33,982 nucleotides of DNA from Sphaerisporangium melleum (GCF_014646695.1 NZ_BMNT01000042.1:14712-48693); one strand, 5' to 3'; shown: positions 1-8,448, counted from the first letter of the stretch. The notes: generated from the sequence alone by a model not told the origin. A program made the numbers and translations.

Positions 1-2
1 CG

Positions 3-776
3 ATCAAGGCGTGGATGCTGCTGCCGGAGGGCCGCGGCCCGGTGCCGTGCGTGGTGAACTACATCGGCTACTCGGGAGGCCGCGCGCTGGCGATCGACCA
101 CACGGTCTGGCCGGCGGCCGGGTTCGCCGTCCTGGTGGTGGACACGCGTGGCCAGGGTGGTGCCAACCTCCACAGCCCGGGGTCCACCGGCGACCCGCAC
201 GGCGGCGGCCACCCGCAGGCGCCCGGCATGATGACCAGGGGGATCCTCGACCCCGAGCAGTACTACTACCGGCGGGTCTTCACCGACGCGGTGCGCGCGG
301 TGGAGGTGGCCGCGGCACACCCCGGCGTCGACGCCGAGCGCATCGCGGTCGGAGGCATCAGCCAGGGCGGCGGCATCGCCCAGGCCGCCGCGGCCCTGCA
401 GCCGAAGGTCAAGGCCGCGCTGATCGACGTGCCGTTCCTGAATCACTTCCGCCGCGCCGTCGAGATCACCGACGGCTTCCCGTACCAAGAGATCGTGCAG
501 TTCCTGGCGTCGCTGCGGGACAGCGAGGAGCAGGTCTTCCGCACGCTGTCGTACTTCGACGGGCTGAACTTCGCGGCGCGCGGCCGGGTGCCGGCCCTGT
601 ACTCGGTGGCGCTGATGGACGACATCTGCCCGCCGTCCACGGTGTTCGCGGCCTACAACCACTGGGCCGGTCCGAAGGACATCACGGTGTACCCGTGGAA
701 CAGGCACGAGGGTGGGGCCAGCCGGCAGCGCGAGGCGCAGCTCCGTTACCTGCGGGAGCTCTTCTCGGTGGACTGA
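3..776 (+). CDS. Acetyl-xylan-esterase-like alpha/beta hydrolase (5' truncated)
   Basis: The reading frame is open from the window edge, so the N-terminus is missing; about 257 residues remain. The visible part matches the AXE1/cephalosporin-C deacetylase family (usually about 320 aa), which removes acetyl groups from xylan oligosaccharides or related esters. The family signature DTRGQGG is present. The nucleophile elbow is GISQGGG (Ser), the likely catalytic Asp lies in ALMDDICPP and the likely His in NRHEGG near the C-terminus. No signal peptide can be judged because the start is absent; family members are often cytoplasmic. A GH10 xylanase lies 6.5 kb away, so a role in xylan use is plausible but inferred. 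It converges with the IclR gene across a short repeat-containing gap. Confidence 0.85.
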   Translation: MKAWMLLPEGRGPVPCVVNYIGYSGGRALAIDHTVWPAAGFAVLVVDTRGQGGANLHSPGSTGDPHGGGHPQAPGMMTRGILDPEQYYYRRVFTDAVRAVEVAAAHPGVDAERIAVGGISQGGGIAQAAAALQPKVKAALIDVPFLNHFRRAVEITDGFPYQEIVQFLASLRDSEEQVFRTLSYFDGLNFAARGRVPALYSVALMDDICPPSTVFAAYNHWAGPKDITVYPWNRHEGGASRQREAQLRYLRELFSVD

Positions 777-794
777 ACGCCCCGAGTCGCCGCA

Positions 795-866
795 CCGGCC
801 TGACGCGGGTTCTCGTCGGCCGGTCGGCGTGGGTTTGTGCCCGCCGGCCGACGGGGGTTCTTCTCA
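795..866. repeat. Three imperfect 24-bp tandem units in a convergent gap
   Basis: The pentamer GGGTT recurs at 807, 831 and 855, exactly 24 bp apart. Each copy is preceded by a CCGGCC- or GCCGGC-like stretch. The third unit runs into the end of the IclR gene. The array sits between two convergent stop codons. It may be a degenerate minisatellite or part of a transcription end region; no uridine tract is visible. Confidence 0.4.
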
Positions 867-1826
867 GCGGGCCGGCGTGACGGGCGGGGCCGCCGTGGCG
901 GCGCCGTAGGCGCGGGCGATCTCGCGGGCCGCGGCGAGCAGCGGCTCGACCAGCCGGGGGAGTTCGCGGGCGCGGTGGGAGGAGAGCACGATGCCGAGGG
1001 CGGCGATGGGCCGGTCCCCGATGTCGCCACCGGCCTCCGCGGGGTGCTCACGGCTGGTTCCGGTGGCGGCCGCCTCGCCCAGGTGGCCGGCGCCGTTCCC
1101 GGAGCCGGCGGCCTGCCCGGACGCGGCGGCGTACGTGGAGCCGGCGGCGGACGTCGAGCGCATGGAGCCGGCGGCGTTCCCGAACGCCGCGGAGCTCGCG
1201 GGGATGATGGGTGCGGCGGCCGAGCAGGAGCCGAGGGTCATCTCCTCGTAGGTGTACGCGTGCCCCTGCGCGCGCACGGCCGCCAGCTCGCGGGCGAGCC
1301 GCCCCGGCTCGGTGATCGTGTGCGGGGTCGGCCGTTCCAGCTCCCGTGAGAGGTAGGAGGTGACGAACCAGCCGGCCTCGTAGGCGAGCAGCACCTTCCC
1401 TACCCCGGTCGGGTGCATGGGCAGGCGTCCGCCGACGCGCGAGACGATCGGCACCGCGTGGCGTCCGTACACCTTGTGGACGTACAGCACCTCCATGCCG
1501 TCGCGGACGGCGAGGTGGACGTTCTCCCCGGTGCCGGCGTACAGCTCCTGCATCCAGGGGTGGGCGACCTCAAGGAGGCGGCGCGGGGCGAGCTGGCCGA
1601 GTTCCCAGAGCCGGTGGCCGACGTGGAAGCGTCCCTGGGCGTCGCGGACGAGCATGCGGGCGGCTTCGAGCTCGCGGACGAGCCGGTGGGCGGTGGGGAG
1701 CGCGAGTCCGCCGCGCCGGGCGATGTCGGTGAGGGTGAGTTCGGCGTGGTCGGCGTCGAAGGCGGCGAGGATGGCGAGCACGCGGGAGGTCACCGAGCGG
1801 CCCGGTTCGCTGGATCCTCCGGCCAT
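864..1826 (-). CDS. IclR-family transcriptional regulator with low-complexity insertion
   Basis: This is a 320-aa regulator. An N-terminal winged helix (about residues 10-70, with SRVLAILAAFD and LPTAHRLVRELE) is followed by an IclR effector-binding domain (HLAVRDGMEVLYV, MHPTGVGKVLLA, ALGIVLSSHR). I chose the ATG at 1826 because GGAGG lies just upstream and the protein then begins as family members do; a longer frame reaches 1955 but would overlap the pobA start. It is divergent from pobA, and IclR-type proteins (PobR, PcaR, PcaU) commonly control hydroxybenzoate/protocatechuate genes, so pobA is the likely target. The odd feature is about 64 residues rich in Ala, Ser and Gly (roughly 207-270) inserted after GSCSAAAPI, where relatives run directly into the next strand. 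Confidence 0.9.
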   Translation of the reverse strand: MAGGSSEPGRSVTSRVLAILAAFDADHAELTLTDIARRGGLALPTAHRLVRELEAARMLVRDAQGRFHVGHRLWELGQLAPRRLLEVAHPWMQELYAGTGENVHLAVRDGMEVLYVHKVYGRHAVPIVSRVGGRLPMHPTGVGKVLLAYEAGWFVTSYLSRELERPTPHTITEPGRLARELAAVRAQGHAYTYEEMTLGSCSAAAPIIPASSAAFGNAAGSMRSTSAAGSTYAAASGQAAGSGNGAGHLGEAAATGTSREHPAEAGGDIGDRPIAALGIVLSSHRARELPRLVEPLLAAAREIARAYGAATAAPPVTPAR

Positions 1827-1843
1827 GCGGTCCTCCACATTCG

Positions 1844-1858
1844 TCCACAGGCTGTGGA
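1844..1858. promoter_or_regulatory. 15-bp perfect palindrome between IclR gene and pobA
   Basis: TCCACAG-G-CTGTGGA is a perfect inverted repeat with a one-base centre, 18 bp upstream of the IclR ATG. It is a candidate autoregulatory operator. No footprint data can be inferred from sequence. Confidence 0.45.
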
Positions 1859-1894
1859 TATCTCTCTCGATATTCTCCCCCGTTCCCGAAGTCC

Positions 1895-1909
1895 TTCCAC
1901 TGAGCGGAA
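1895..1909. promoter_or_regulatory. Candidate IclR-type operator upstream of pobA
   Basis: TTCCACTGAGCGGAA is a 15-bp inverted repeat with six of seven pairs matched around a central G, 45 bp before the pobA ATG. TTCC...GGAA half-sites of this size suit a dimeric winged-helix regulator. Its location in the divergent gap suggests that it controls pobA, the IclR gene, or both. Confidence 0.45.
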
Positions 1910-1953
1910 CCGGGTGCTCGTCCCGGGCCGCCGGACGCACCATGCTTCGTGCC

Positions 1954-3117
1954 ATGCGTACTCAGGTCGGGATCATCGGCGCGGGCCCGGCGGGCCTGCT
2001 GCTCTCCCATCTCCTCCACCTGCGCGGCATCTCCTCGGTCGTGCTGGAGCGCCACAGCCGGGCGTACGTGGAGCGGCGCGTGCGCGCGGGCGTGCTGGAA
2101 CAGGGCACGGTCGACACCCTGACCGCCGCCGGCGTGGCCGGCCGGTTGCGGCGCGAGGGCCTGCCGCATCGGGGCATCGAGCTGAGGTACGGCGGCGCCG
2201 GGCACCGCATCGCGTTCGAGGAGCTCGTCCCCGGGCGGACGATCACGGTCTACGGCCAGCAGGAGGTCGTGAAGGACCTGATCGCGGCCCGGCTCGCCGA
2301 CGGCGGGGACATCAGGTTCGAGGTGGACGACGTCGTCCCGCACGCGGCCGGCACCGACCGGCCCTATCTGACCTTCGGCGGCGAGCGGCTCGACTGCGAC
2401 TTCATCGCCGGATGCGACGGCTTCCACGGCGTGTCGCGACCGTCCATCCCGGCCGGGGTGCTGACCGAGTACGAGCGGGAGTACCCGTTCGCCTGGCTCG
2501 GCATCCTGGCCCGGGTCGCGCCGTCGGCCGATGAGCTGATCTACGCGCGCACCGACCGCGGCTTCGCCCTGCACAGCATGCGCTCTCCGCAGGTGAGCCG
2601 GTTTTACCTGCAGGTCGCCCCGGACGAGGACGTGGCCGCGTGGCCCGACGAGCGCATCTGGGCCGAGCTGAAGGCCCGGCTGGAGACCGTCCCCGGCTTC
2701 GAGCTGACCACCGGGGAGATCATGGAGAAGGCCGTCACGCCCATGCGGAGCTTCGTGGCCGAGCCCATGCAGTACGGGCGGCTGTTCCTCGCCGGGGACG
2801 CCGCGCACATCGTCCCGCCGACCGGCGCCAAGGGGCTCAACCTGGCGGTCGCGGACGTGCGGGTGCTGACCGCGGCGCTCGCGGAGTGGTACGCGACCGG
2901 CTCGCGCGAGGCCCTCGACGGCTACTCGCGGGCGTGCCTGAAGCGGGTGTGGCGGGCGCAGCACTTCTCCTGGTGGATGACGACGCTCCTGCACACCTTC
3001 GAGGAGGAGGACGCCTATGGGCGGCGGTTGCAGCTCTCCTACCTGGACTACGTGACCTCGTCCCCGGCGGCGGCGACCACGCTCGCGGAGAACTACGTCG
3101 GCCTGCCGTACGACTGA
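1954..3117 (+). CDS. pobA: 4-hydroxybenzoate 3-monooxygenase
   Basis: This is a 387-aa flavoprotein (family about 394) that hydroxylates 4-hydroxybenzoate to protocatechuate using NADPH and O2 in the cytosol. The dinucleotide-binding motif GAGPAG is at residues 9-14. The RVRAGVLEQ segment contains the Arg at 44 that corresponds to the FAD/substrate-contact Arg of the Pseudomonas enzyme. CDGFHGVSR is the DG motif, and LFLAGDAAHIVPPTGAKG (about 278-294) is the second FAD motif. I prefer the ATG at 1954 (MRTQVGIIGAG); an in-frame ATG at 1942 would add four residues and neither has a clear ribosome site. Protocatechuate-cleavage genes are not in the window. Confidence 0.93.
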   Translation: MRTQVGIIGAGPAGLLLSHLLHLRGISSVVLERHSRAYVERRVRAGVLEQGTVDTLTAAGVAGRLRREGLPHRGIELRYGGAGHRIAFEELVPGRTITVYGQQEVVKDLIAARLADGGDIRFEVDDVVPHAAGTDRPYLTFGGERLDCDFIAGCDGFHGVSRPSIPAGVLTEYEREYPFAWLGILARVAPSADELIYARTDRGFALHSMRSPQVSRFYLQVAPDEDVAAWPDERIWAELKARLETVPGFELTTGEIMEKAVTPMRSFVAEPMQYGRLFLAGDAAHIVPPTGAKGLNLAVADVRVLTAALAEWYATGSREALDGYSRACLKRVWRAQHFSWWMTTLLHTFEEEDAYGRRLQLSYLDYVTSSPAAATTLAENYVGLPYD

Positions 3118-3160
3118 CTCCGGCGCCGCCCCGGCCGCCGGGCCCCGGACCCCGTTTGCG

Positions 3161-3166
3161 TACCCT
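3161..3166 (+). promoter_or_regulatory. Possible -10 box for the MBL-DUF72 pair
   Basis: TACCCT fits the actinobacterial TAnnnT -10 pattern, 30 bp before the ATG at 3197. It is followed by the small inverted repeat CCCTG/CAGGG (3163-3167, 3174-3178). No convincing -35 is visible. Confidence 0.3.
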
Positions 3167-3196
3167 GAGAGCACAGGGGGACGGGGGGGACCCGAG

Positions 3197-4027
3197 ATGC
3201 CTGATCCGACAGAAGCGGCCGTGTACTTCATCGGTAACGCCACGACGCTCATCCGATGCCACGGCTTCACACTGCTGACCGATCCGAACTTCCTGCACAG
3301 CGGGCAGCGCGCGTACCTGGGGTGGGGGCTCAGCACCCGCCGCCGCACCGATCCGGCCATGGAGATCGACCAGTTGCCGCCGGTCGACGCCGTCGTGCTG
3401 TCCCACATGCACGGTGACCACTGGGACCGGGTGGCGCGGCACGGCCTGGACCGGCGGCTGCCGATCTTCACCACGCCGCACGCCGCCGGCCGCCTGCGGC
3501 GCCAGGGGTTCGGCAACGCGATCGGACTGCGGCCGTGGGACGACCGGGTGATGCTCCGCGACGGCCGCGGCCTGAAGATCACCGCGCTGCCGGCCCGGCA
3601 CGCGCCGGGCCCGGCCGAGCGGCTGCTGCCGCCGGTCATGGGCAGCATGCTGGAGTTCGGCGGGGAGGACGGCCGGGTGGACATGCGCGTCCACGTCAGC
3701 GGGGACACCCTGCTGGACGAGCGGCTGAACGCGATCCCCCGGCGGTTTCCCGACATCGACCTGGCCATCGTGCACCTGGGCGGCACCAAGCTGCTCGGCA
3801 CGCTGCTGGTGACCATGGACGGGATGCAGGGCGCCCACTGGGTCGAGCTGATCGGCGCGGCGCACAACGTGCCGGTCCACTTCGACGACTACGAGGCGTT
3901 CAGCTCGGGGCTGGACGACTTCCGCCGGCACGTCAACCGGCTCGGCCTGGAAGACCGGGTGCACTATGTCGCCCGCGGCGAGACCTACCACCTCGCCGGT
4001 GGGAGGGCCGGGCGCGAGAGCCGCTGA
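3197..4027 (+). CDS. MBL-fold metallo-hydrolase (UlaG/NAPE-PLD-like)
   Basis: This is a 276-aa metallo-beta-lactamase-fold hydrolase. The zinc motif HxHxDH is intact at residues 70-75 (SHMHGDHWD). Further ligand candidates are the His in ALPARHAPG, the Asp in HVSGDTLLDE and the His in VPVHFDDYE. The start FIGNATTLIRCHGFTLLTDPN is the strand-hairpin typical of the 'beta-lactamase superfamily domain 2' group that includes UlaG and NAPE-PLD relatives. No signal peptide is visible, so it is cytoplasmic. A G-rich ribosome site (GGGGGGA) precedes the ATG. The DUF72 gene follows after only 3 bp, so they are probably cotranscribed. The substrate cannot be told from sequence. Confidence 0.85.
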   Translation: MPDPTEAAVYFIGNATTLIRCHGFTLLTDPNFLHSGQRAYLGWGLSTRRRTDPAMEIDQLPPVDAVVLSHMHGDHWDRVARHGLDRRLPIFTTPHAAGRLRRQGFGNAIGLRPWDDRVMLRDGRGLKITALPARHAPGPAERLLPPVMGSMLEFGGEDGRVDMRVHVSGDTLLDERLNAIPRRFPDIDLAIVHLGGTKLLGTLLVTMDGMQGAHWVELIGAAHNVPVHFDDYEAFSSGLDDFRRHVNRLGLEDRVHYVARGETYHLAGGRAGRESR

Positions 4028-4030
4028 GCC

Positions 4031-4954
4031 GTGGGGGAGATCCTGGTCGGCACGGCGTCGTGGACCGACCGGACGCTGCTCGCCTCCGGCTGGTACCCGC
4101 CCGAGGTGAGCACTCCGGAGGAGCGGCTGCGCTACTACGCGGCCCGTTTCCCGCTGGTCGAGGTCGATTCGACGTACTACGCCCCTCCAGCGGAGGCCAC
4201 GGCGCGGCTGTGGGCCGAGCGGACGCCGCCCGGCTTCGTCTTCGACGTCAAGGCGTTCTCGCTGCTCACCGGGCATCCCACCCGCCCGGCGGCGCTGCCA
4301 AGGCGGCTGCGCCCGGACGGCGGGGACGGCGCGGGGAAGAAGACGCTGTACGCCCGCGACCTGGACGCCTCGGTGGTGGACCAGGTGTGGGAGGGGTTCG
4401 TGGCCGCGCTGATGCCGCTGTGGGAGGCCGGGAAGCTCGGGGCGGTGCTCTTCCAGTTCCCGCGCTGGTTCCCGATCGGCGGGCGCGCCAAGCGGTACAT
4501 CCTGGAGTGCAAGGGCCGCTGCGACCCGCTGCGCATCTCGGTGGAGTTCCGCAACCACACGTGGATGACCGAGGAGAACCAGGCCGAGACGCTGGACTTC
4601 CTGCGGTCGTACGCCATTCCGTACGTGTGCGTGGACATGCCGCAGGGGCACCCGTGCTCGCTTCCTCCGGTGGTGGCGGCCACCTCGGACCTGGAGGTCG
4701 TCCGCTTCCACGGGCGCAGCGCCAAGTGGACCAGCCACGACATCCACGAGAAGTTCGGCTACCTGTACTCGGCCGGGGAGCTCGCGGAGTGGGCGCCGCG
4801 GCTGTGCGAGCTCGCCGGTCAGGCCACCACCACGCACGTCCTGCTGAACAACTGTTACCGCGACTACGCCCAGACCAACGCCCGGCAGCTCGCCGGTCTG
4901 CTGCGCGGCAGGCCGGCCGTGACGGTGCGGCCGCCGCCCGCGGAGCGGGAGTGA
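4031..4954 (+). CDS. DUF72 (YecE-like) protein
   Basis: This 307-aa protein matches the DUF72 family, a TIM-barrel-like fold of unproven function. Characteristic segments are VGTASWTD at the N-terminus, WYPPE, LRYYAARFPLVEVDSTYY, FVFDVKAF, LFQFPRWF, SVEFRN and HVLLNNCYRDYA. The GTG start lies 3 bp after the MBL stop codon, which suggests translational coupling. It has an internal segment (about residues 95-125) before the usual helix. The gene ends 6 bp before the convergent LysR gene. No function is proposed. Confidence 0.85.
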   Translation: MGEILVGTASWTDRTLLASGWYPPEVSTPEERLRYYAARFPLVEVDSTYYAPPAEATARLWAERTPPGFVFDVKAFSLLTGHPTRPAALPRRLRPDGGDGAGKKTLYARDLDASVVDQVWEGFVAALMPLWEAGKLGAVLFQFPRWFPIGGRAKRYILECKGRCDPLRISVEFRNHTWMTEENQAETLDFLRSYAIPYVCVDMPQGHPCSLPPVVAATSDLEVVRFHGRSAKWTSHDIHEKFGYLYSAGELAEWAPRLCELAGQATTTHVLLNNCYRDYAQTNARQLAGLLRGRPAVTVRPPPAERE

Positions 4955-4960
4955 CCATGC

Positions 4961-5881
4961 TCAATCGGGCCCGAGGGAGGGAGGCCGCTCCTCGCCCGCC
5001 ACGAACTCCCCGGCGATCGCGAGCAGCGCGCGCAGCGCCGCGTTCCGCCGGCGGCAGGCGTGCGTGGCCACGCTGAGCGTCCAGGCGACCGGGGGCCCGG
5101 CCAGCGGGATCACCCGGGTCAGCGGGTCGCCTGCGGGCAGCGCGAACGACGGCAGCACCGCCACTCCGAGCCCGTGCCGGACGTACGCCGGGACGGTGGT
5201 GATGTCGGCGACCTCCATGACGACGTGCCGCCGCAGGCCCTCGGCGGCGAGCTCCCGGTCGACGATGGCGCGGTTGCCGTAGCCGGGCGGCGAGTCGATG
5301 AACGGCTCGTCGGCGAGCGCCGCGAGGGTGACCTCCCGTTCGCCGGCGAGCCGGTGGCCCGCGGGCACGACGGCGGCGAACGGCGCCGAGGCCAGCTCGC
5401 GGACGGCGAGGGTGGCGGGCGGCCGGCCGGGGAGCGCCACGAACGCCATGTCCAGCCTGCCGTCCAGCACCGCCTCGACGAGCCCGGCCGAGCCGCTGGT
5501 CGCGGCGCTCAGCCGGATGGTGACCGCGGGGTGCTCGGCATGGAAGCGCCCGAACAGCGCCGGCATGTCCAGGATGCCGGTCACGGTCATGGTGCCGACG
5601 CTGACCGTGCCGCGCAGGCCGCCCGCGACCTCGCCGACGGCGTCGCGGGCGGCCTGGGCCGCGGCCAGCGTGGCCTGTGCCTCGGGCAGCAGCGCGATGC
5701 CCGCGTCGGTGAGCGTCACGCGCTTGGAGTCGCGATCGAACAGCTCCGCGCCGAGCTCGTGCTCAAGAGCCCGGATGGCCGCCGACACCCCGGACTGGAC
5801 GACGTGCAGGCGCCCGGCGGCGCGGGTGAAGTTCAGCTCCTCCGCGACGGCCACGAAATATGCCAGATGCCGCAGTTCCAT
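4961..5881 (-). CDS. LysR-family transcriptional regulator
   Basis: This is a 306-aa LysR regulator. The N-terminal HTH (MELRHLAYFVAVAEELNFTRAA, then VVQSGVSAAIRALEHELG and LFDRDSKRVTLTDAG) is complete, followed by an effector-binding domain to the C-terminus. I chose the ATG at 5881 because family proteins start MELRHL; an in-frame ATG at 5893 would add four residues, and neither has a strong ribosome site. It is divergent from the MFS gene at 6000, the usual arrangement in which a LysR protein controls its neighbour. Confidence 0.92.
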   Translation of the reverse strand: MELRHLAYFVAVAEELNFTRAAGRLHVVQSGVSAAIRALEHELGAELFDRDSKRVTLTDAGIALLPEAQATLAAAQAARDAVGEVAGGLRGTVSVGTMTVTGILDMPALFGRFHAEHPAVTIRLSAATSGSAGLVEAVLDGRLDMAFVALPGRPPATLAVRELASAPFAAVVPAGHRLAGEREVTLAALADEPFIDSPPGYGNRAIVDRELAAEGLRRHVVMEVADITTVPAYVRHGLGVAVLPSFALPAGDPLTRVIPLAGPPVAWTLSVATHACRRRNAALRALLAIAGEFVAGEERPPSLGPD

Positions 5882-5903
5882 ACCGTCGATCATCTCAGTT
5901 GGT

Positions 5904-5916
5904 GATGGTTGCCATC
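5904..5916. promoter_or_regulatory. Candidate LysR box
   Basis: GATGG-TTG-CCATC is a perfect 5-bp-arm inverted repeat in the LysR/MFS divergent gap, 23 bp upstream of the LysR start. Its size and A/T-G/C arrangement are compatible with a LysR recognition site. Confidence 0.4.
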
Positions 5917-5999
5917 GGAAAAGACCGTTGGACGTGATCGGTCATCGGACGGCACTCTGGTAAAGGTTGATTCGTCACTCATGTCGGGGAGCGATACCG

Positions 6000-7220
6000 A
6001 TGTCCGTCTTGGTCCAGCCGCACGCCACGCAGCCCAGAGGCGGCGTGCCCGGCCACCGGCGTGGCTTCTGGGTGATCGCCGCCGCGTTCGCGACCTCCAT
6101 GGCGTTCAGCACCGTCCCCACGCCGCTGTGGACGATCTACCAGCGGGTGGACGGGTTCTCCACCTTCATGGTGACCGTCGCCTTCACCGCGTACGCGGCC
6201 GGGGTGCTGGTCAGCCTCTTCCTCGCCGGTCACATCTCGGACGTGCTCGGCCGGCGGCGGGTGCTGCTGCCCGCTGTCCTGCTGGAGGCCGTCTCGGCCG
6301 TGGTGTTCCTGACCTCGACGTCCCTCGGCCCCGTCATCGCCGCCCGGGTGCTCTCCGGCCTCGGCGTCGGGATGATCACCGCGACGGCCACCGCCTACCT
6401 GGCCGAGTTGCACGCGGCCGCCCGGCCCGGCGGCGGACGGGCACGCCCGGAGCTGGTCGCCATCGCCGCCAACCTGGGCGGGTTCGCGGTGGGGCCGCTG
6501 GTCTCCGGCGCGCTGGCCGAGTACGCGCCCGCCCCGCTGCGCACGCCCTACCTGATCTTCCTCGTCCTGCTGCTCGCCGCGGCGGCCGGCGTCGCGTTCG
6601 TGCCCGAGACGGTGCGCGCCCCGGATGTGCCCGCTCCGTACCGTCCCCAGCGGATCTCGGTGCCGGACGAGCACCGCCCGGCGTTCTTCGCCTCGGCCGC
6701 CGCCTCGCTCGCCGCCTTCGCCGTGCTCGGCCTGTTCACCTCGCTGGCGCCGGGCTTCGTCGCGGGCACCCTGCACCACCCCTCACGGGCACTGGCCGGG
6801 CTGGTGACCTTCCTGGTGTTCGGGGCGGCGGCCGGAACGCAGGTGCTGCTGCGCGGGGTCACCGTGCGCGGACAGCTCCGGACCGGCCTGATCCTGATGG
6901 GCGCCGGCCTGGCCGCGGTGAGCGCGGCCGTCTGGCTGCCGAGCCTGCCGTTGTTCCTGGCCGGCGGCATGGCGGCCGGCGCGGGCGCGGGCGTGCTGTT
7001 CAAGGGAAGCGTCTCGCGCGTCGCGGGCATGGCCGCGCCCGGCCGGCGCGGGGAGGCGCTGGCCGGGCTGTTCCTCGTGGCCTATCTCGGTCTCGCCGTG
7101 CCCGTCCTGGGCCTCGGCGTGGCCACGCGGTTCGTACCCGACCGCGTGGCGCTGCTCGGTTTCGCGGCCGTCCTGGTCGCGGTGTGCGCGGTGGCCGCCC
7201 GGGGTCTGCCGCGCCGGTGA
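6000..7220 (+). CDS. MFS transporter (DHA1-like)
   Basis: This is a 406-aa major facilitator protein with about 12 hydrophobic segments across its length. The loop 2-3 motif appears as GHISDVLGRRRVLL, and a charged central loop lies around residues 195-225. The ATG at 6000 is preceded by GGGGAG at 8-bp spacing; an upstream in-frame codon at 5967 lacks a ribosome site. Probably a drug or metabolite exporter controlled by the divergent LysR regulator; the substrate is unknown. It converges with the xylanase gene, with 10 bp between stops. Confidence 0.9.
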   Translation: MSVLVQPHATQPRGGVPGHRRGFWVIAAAFATSMAFSTVPTPLWTIYQRVDGFSTFMVTVAFTAYAAGVLVSLFLAGHISDVLGRRRVLLPAVLLEAVSAVVFLTSTSLGPVIAARVLSGLGVGMITATATAYLAELHAAARPGGGRARPELVAIAANLGGFAVGPLVSGALAEYAPAPLRTPYLIFLVLLLAAAAGVAFVPETVRAPDVPAPYRPQRISVPDEHRPAFFASAAASLAAFAVLGLFTSLAPGFVAGTLHHPSRALAGLVTFLVFGAAAGTQVLLRGVTVRGQLRTGLILMGAGLAAVSAAVWLPSLPLFLAGGMAAGAGAGVLFKGSVSRVAGMAAPGRRGEALAGLFLVAYLGLAVPVLGLGVATRFVPDRVALLGFAAVLVAVCAVAARGLPRR

Positions 7221-7230
7221 CGGCGGGCGC

Positions 7231-8310
7231 TCAGGTCCGGCGGACGCCGAGCAGGGCGCGGTAGGCGGGCTTGGCGGCGAGGTTCTCGTCCAGGATGCAG
7301 GCCGCGCCCTCCCCGTCGAAGAATCCGGGGACCCAGGAGTGGCGGTCGGTGTAGCCCCAGACGGTGAACTCGACGCAGCGCGGGTTGCCCGCGCAGGTGG
7401 AGAGCATGCGCGTGTAGTAGTCGGCCTGGGTGGCGAGCTTCTCCGGGGTCACCGGCAGCACCATGCGCACGTCCGCCTCGGTGATCGCGGCCTCCAGGCC
7501 GAGATCGGTGAACGTGCGCATCACGCTGGGGAAGTCGCCGGGGTAGTCGTACTGGATGCCGAGATGCCCCTGGAAGCCGATGCCGTGGATCGGCACGCGC
7601 TTGGCCTTGAGGTCCTTGACGATGCCGAGCGTGGTGTCGATCTTCGCGGTGTTCCACTCCAGGTTGTAGTCGTTGATGTACAGCTTGGCGTGCGGGTCGG
7701 CCTGGTGGGCCCAGCGGAAGGCGTCGGCGATGTAGCCGGGGCCGAGCTTGGTGAGCCAGATGCTCTGGCGCATGGCGCCGTCGTCGTCCACGACCTCGTT
7801 GACCACGTCCCAGGCGCGCACCTTGCCGCGGTAGCGGCCGACCTCGGTCAGGATGTGCTCGCGGAGGATCTTGCGCAGTTCCTTCGCGTCGATGCTGCCG
7901 TCGGCCACCCCCTCGGTGAGCCAGGCCGGCAACTGGTTGTGCCAGAGGAGGGTGTGCCCGCGCACGTTCTGCCGGTTGCGCTGGGCGTTGCGCACGATGG
8001 CGTCGGCGTCGTCCCAGGTGTACACCCCGCGCTGCGGCTCGACCGACTCCCACTTCATCGCGTTCTCGGCGGTGATGTGGGTGAACTCGCGGTTGAGCAC
8101 GGCGCGGTAGTCGGCCTCCCCGGCCAGGGCCGTGACGTCGACGGCCGATCCCATGTGGATTCTCAGCTTCTGCGACAGCTCGCGCAGGTCGCCCGGCGGC
8201 CGGCCGCCGCCGCGGTCCGCGGCGGGGTCGGCGCCCGTGCCGGCGTACGCCGACGCGGGGGCGGACACGGCGAGCGCCATGGCGACCAGTCCCAGCAGGA
8301 GACGTTTCAT
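7231..8310 (-). CDS. Secreted GH10 endo-1,4-beta-xylanase
   Basis: This is a 359-aa glycoside hydrolase family 10 enzyme that cuts internal beta-1,4 bonds in xylan outside the cell. A Sec signal peptide spans about residues 1-23 (basic MKRLLLG, hydrophobic core, ASAYA cleavage site). The acid/base is Glu172 in WDVVNE and the nucleophile is Glu278 in ITEADVRM, where most relatives have ITELD. Supporting GH10 motifs are ENAMKWE, RGHTLLWH and GIGFQGH. There is no carbohydrate-binding module: the protein ends soon after the catalytic domain. TGAGGATCG provides a ribosome site. The leader region carries a CCGAAA-G-TTTCGG palindrome, so repression by a LacI-type xylan regulator is likely. Confidence 0.95.
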   Translation of the reverse strand: MKRLLLGLVAMALAVSAPASAYAGTGADPAADRGGGRPPGDLRELSQKLRIHMGSAVDVTALAGEADYRAVLNREFTHITAENAMKWESVEPQRGVYTWDDADAIVRNAQRNRQNVRGHTLLWHNQLPAWLTEGVADGSIDAKELRKILREHILTEVGRYRGKVRAWDVVNEVVDDDGAMRQSIWLTKLGPGYIADAFRWAHQADPHAKLYINDYNLEWNTAKIDTTLGIVKDLKAKRVPIHGIGFQGHLGIQYDYPGDFPSVMRTFTDLGLEAAITEADVRMVLPVTPEKLATQADYYTRMLSTCAGNPRCVEFTVWGYTDRHSWVPGFFDGEGAACILDENLAAKPAYRALLGVRRT

Positions 8311-8435
8311 CGATCCTCACTCGTGTGTACTCGATTGACGATCTCGCAAGGCCCCCGATGGCGGCCCCGGCGCCGGGGCCGCGTCACCCGTGCCGGAGCC
8401 CGGGTGCTCGCCGGAGGCGCGTGGGCCACCGGCTA

Positions 8436-8448
8436 CCGAAAGTTTCGG
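8436..8448. promoter_or_regulatory. Perfect palindromic operator, xylanase promoter
   Basis: CCGAAA-G-TTTCGG is a perfect 13-bp palindrome about 125 bp upstream of the xylanase start. From memory, it fits the CGAA-N-TTCG operators reported for BxlR-type LacI-family repressors of streptomycete xylan genes. No such regulator gene is in the window. Confidence 0.6.

Noticed and set aside
11-880. Long Arg/Gly/Pro-rich frame overlapping the esterase
   Set aside because: It is the +1-shifted shadow of the esterase; the esterase frame has the conserved motifs and normal composition.
2837-4837. 666-codon minus-strand frame across pobA, the MBL gene and DUF72 gene
   Set aside because: Composition is Arg/Pro/Gly/His-rich without family motifs; the plus-strand genes explain this DNA.
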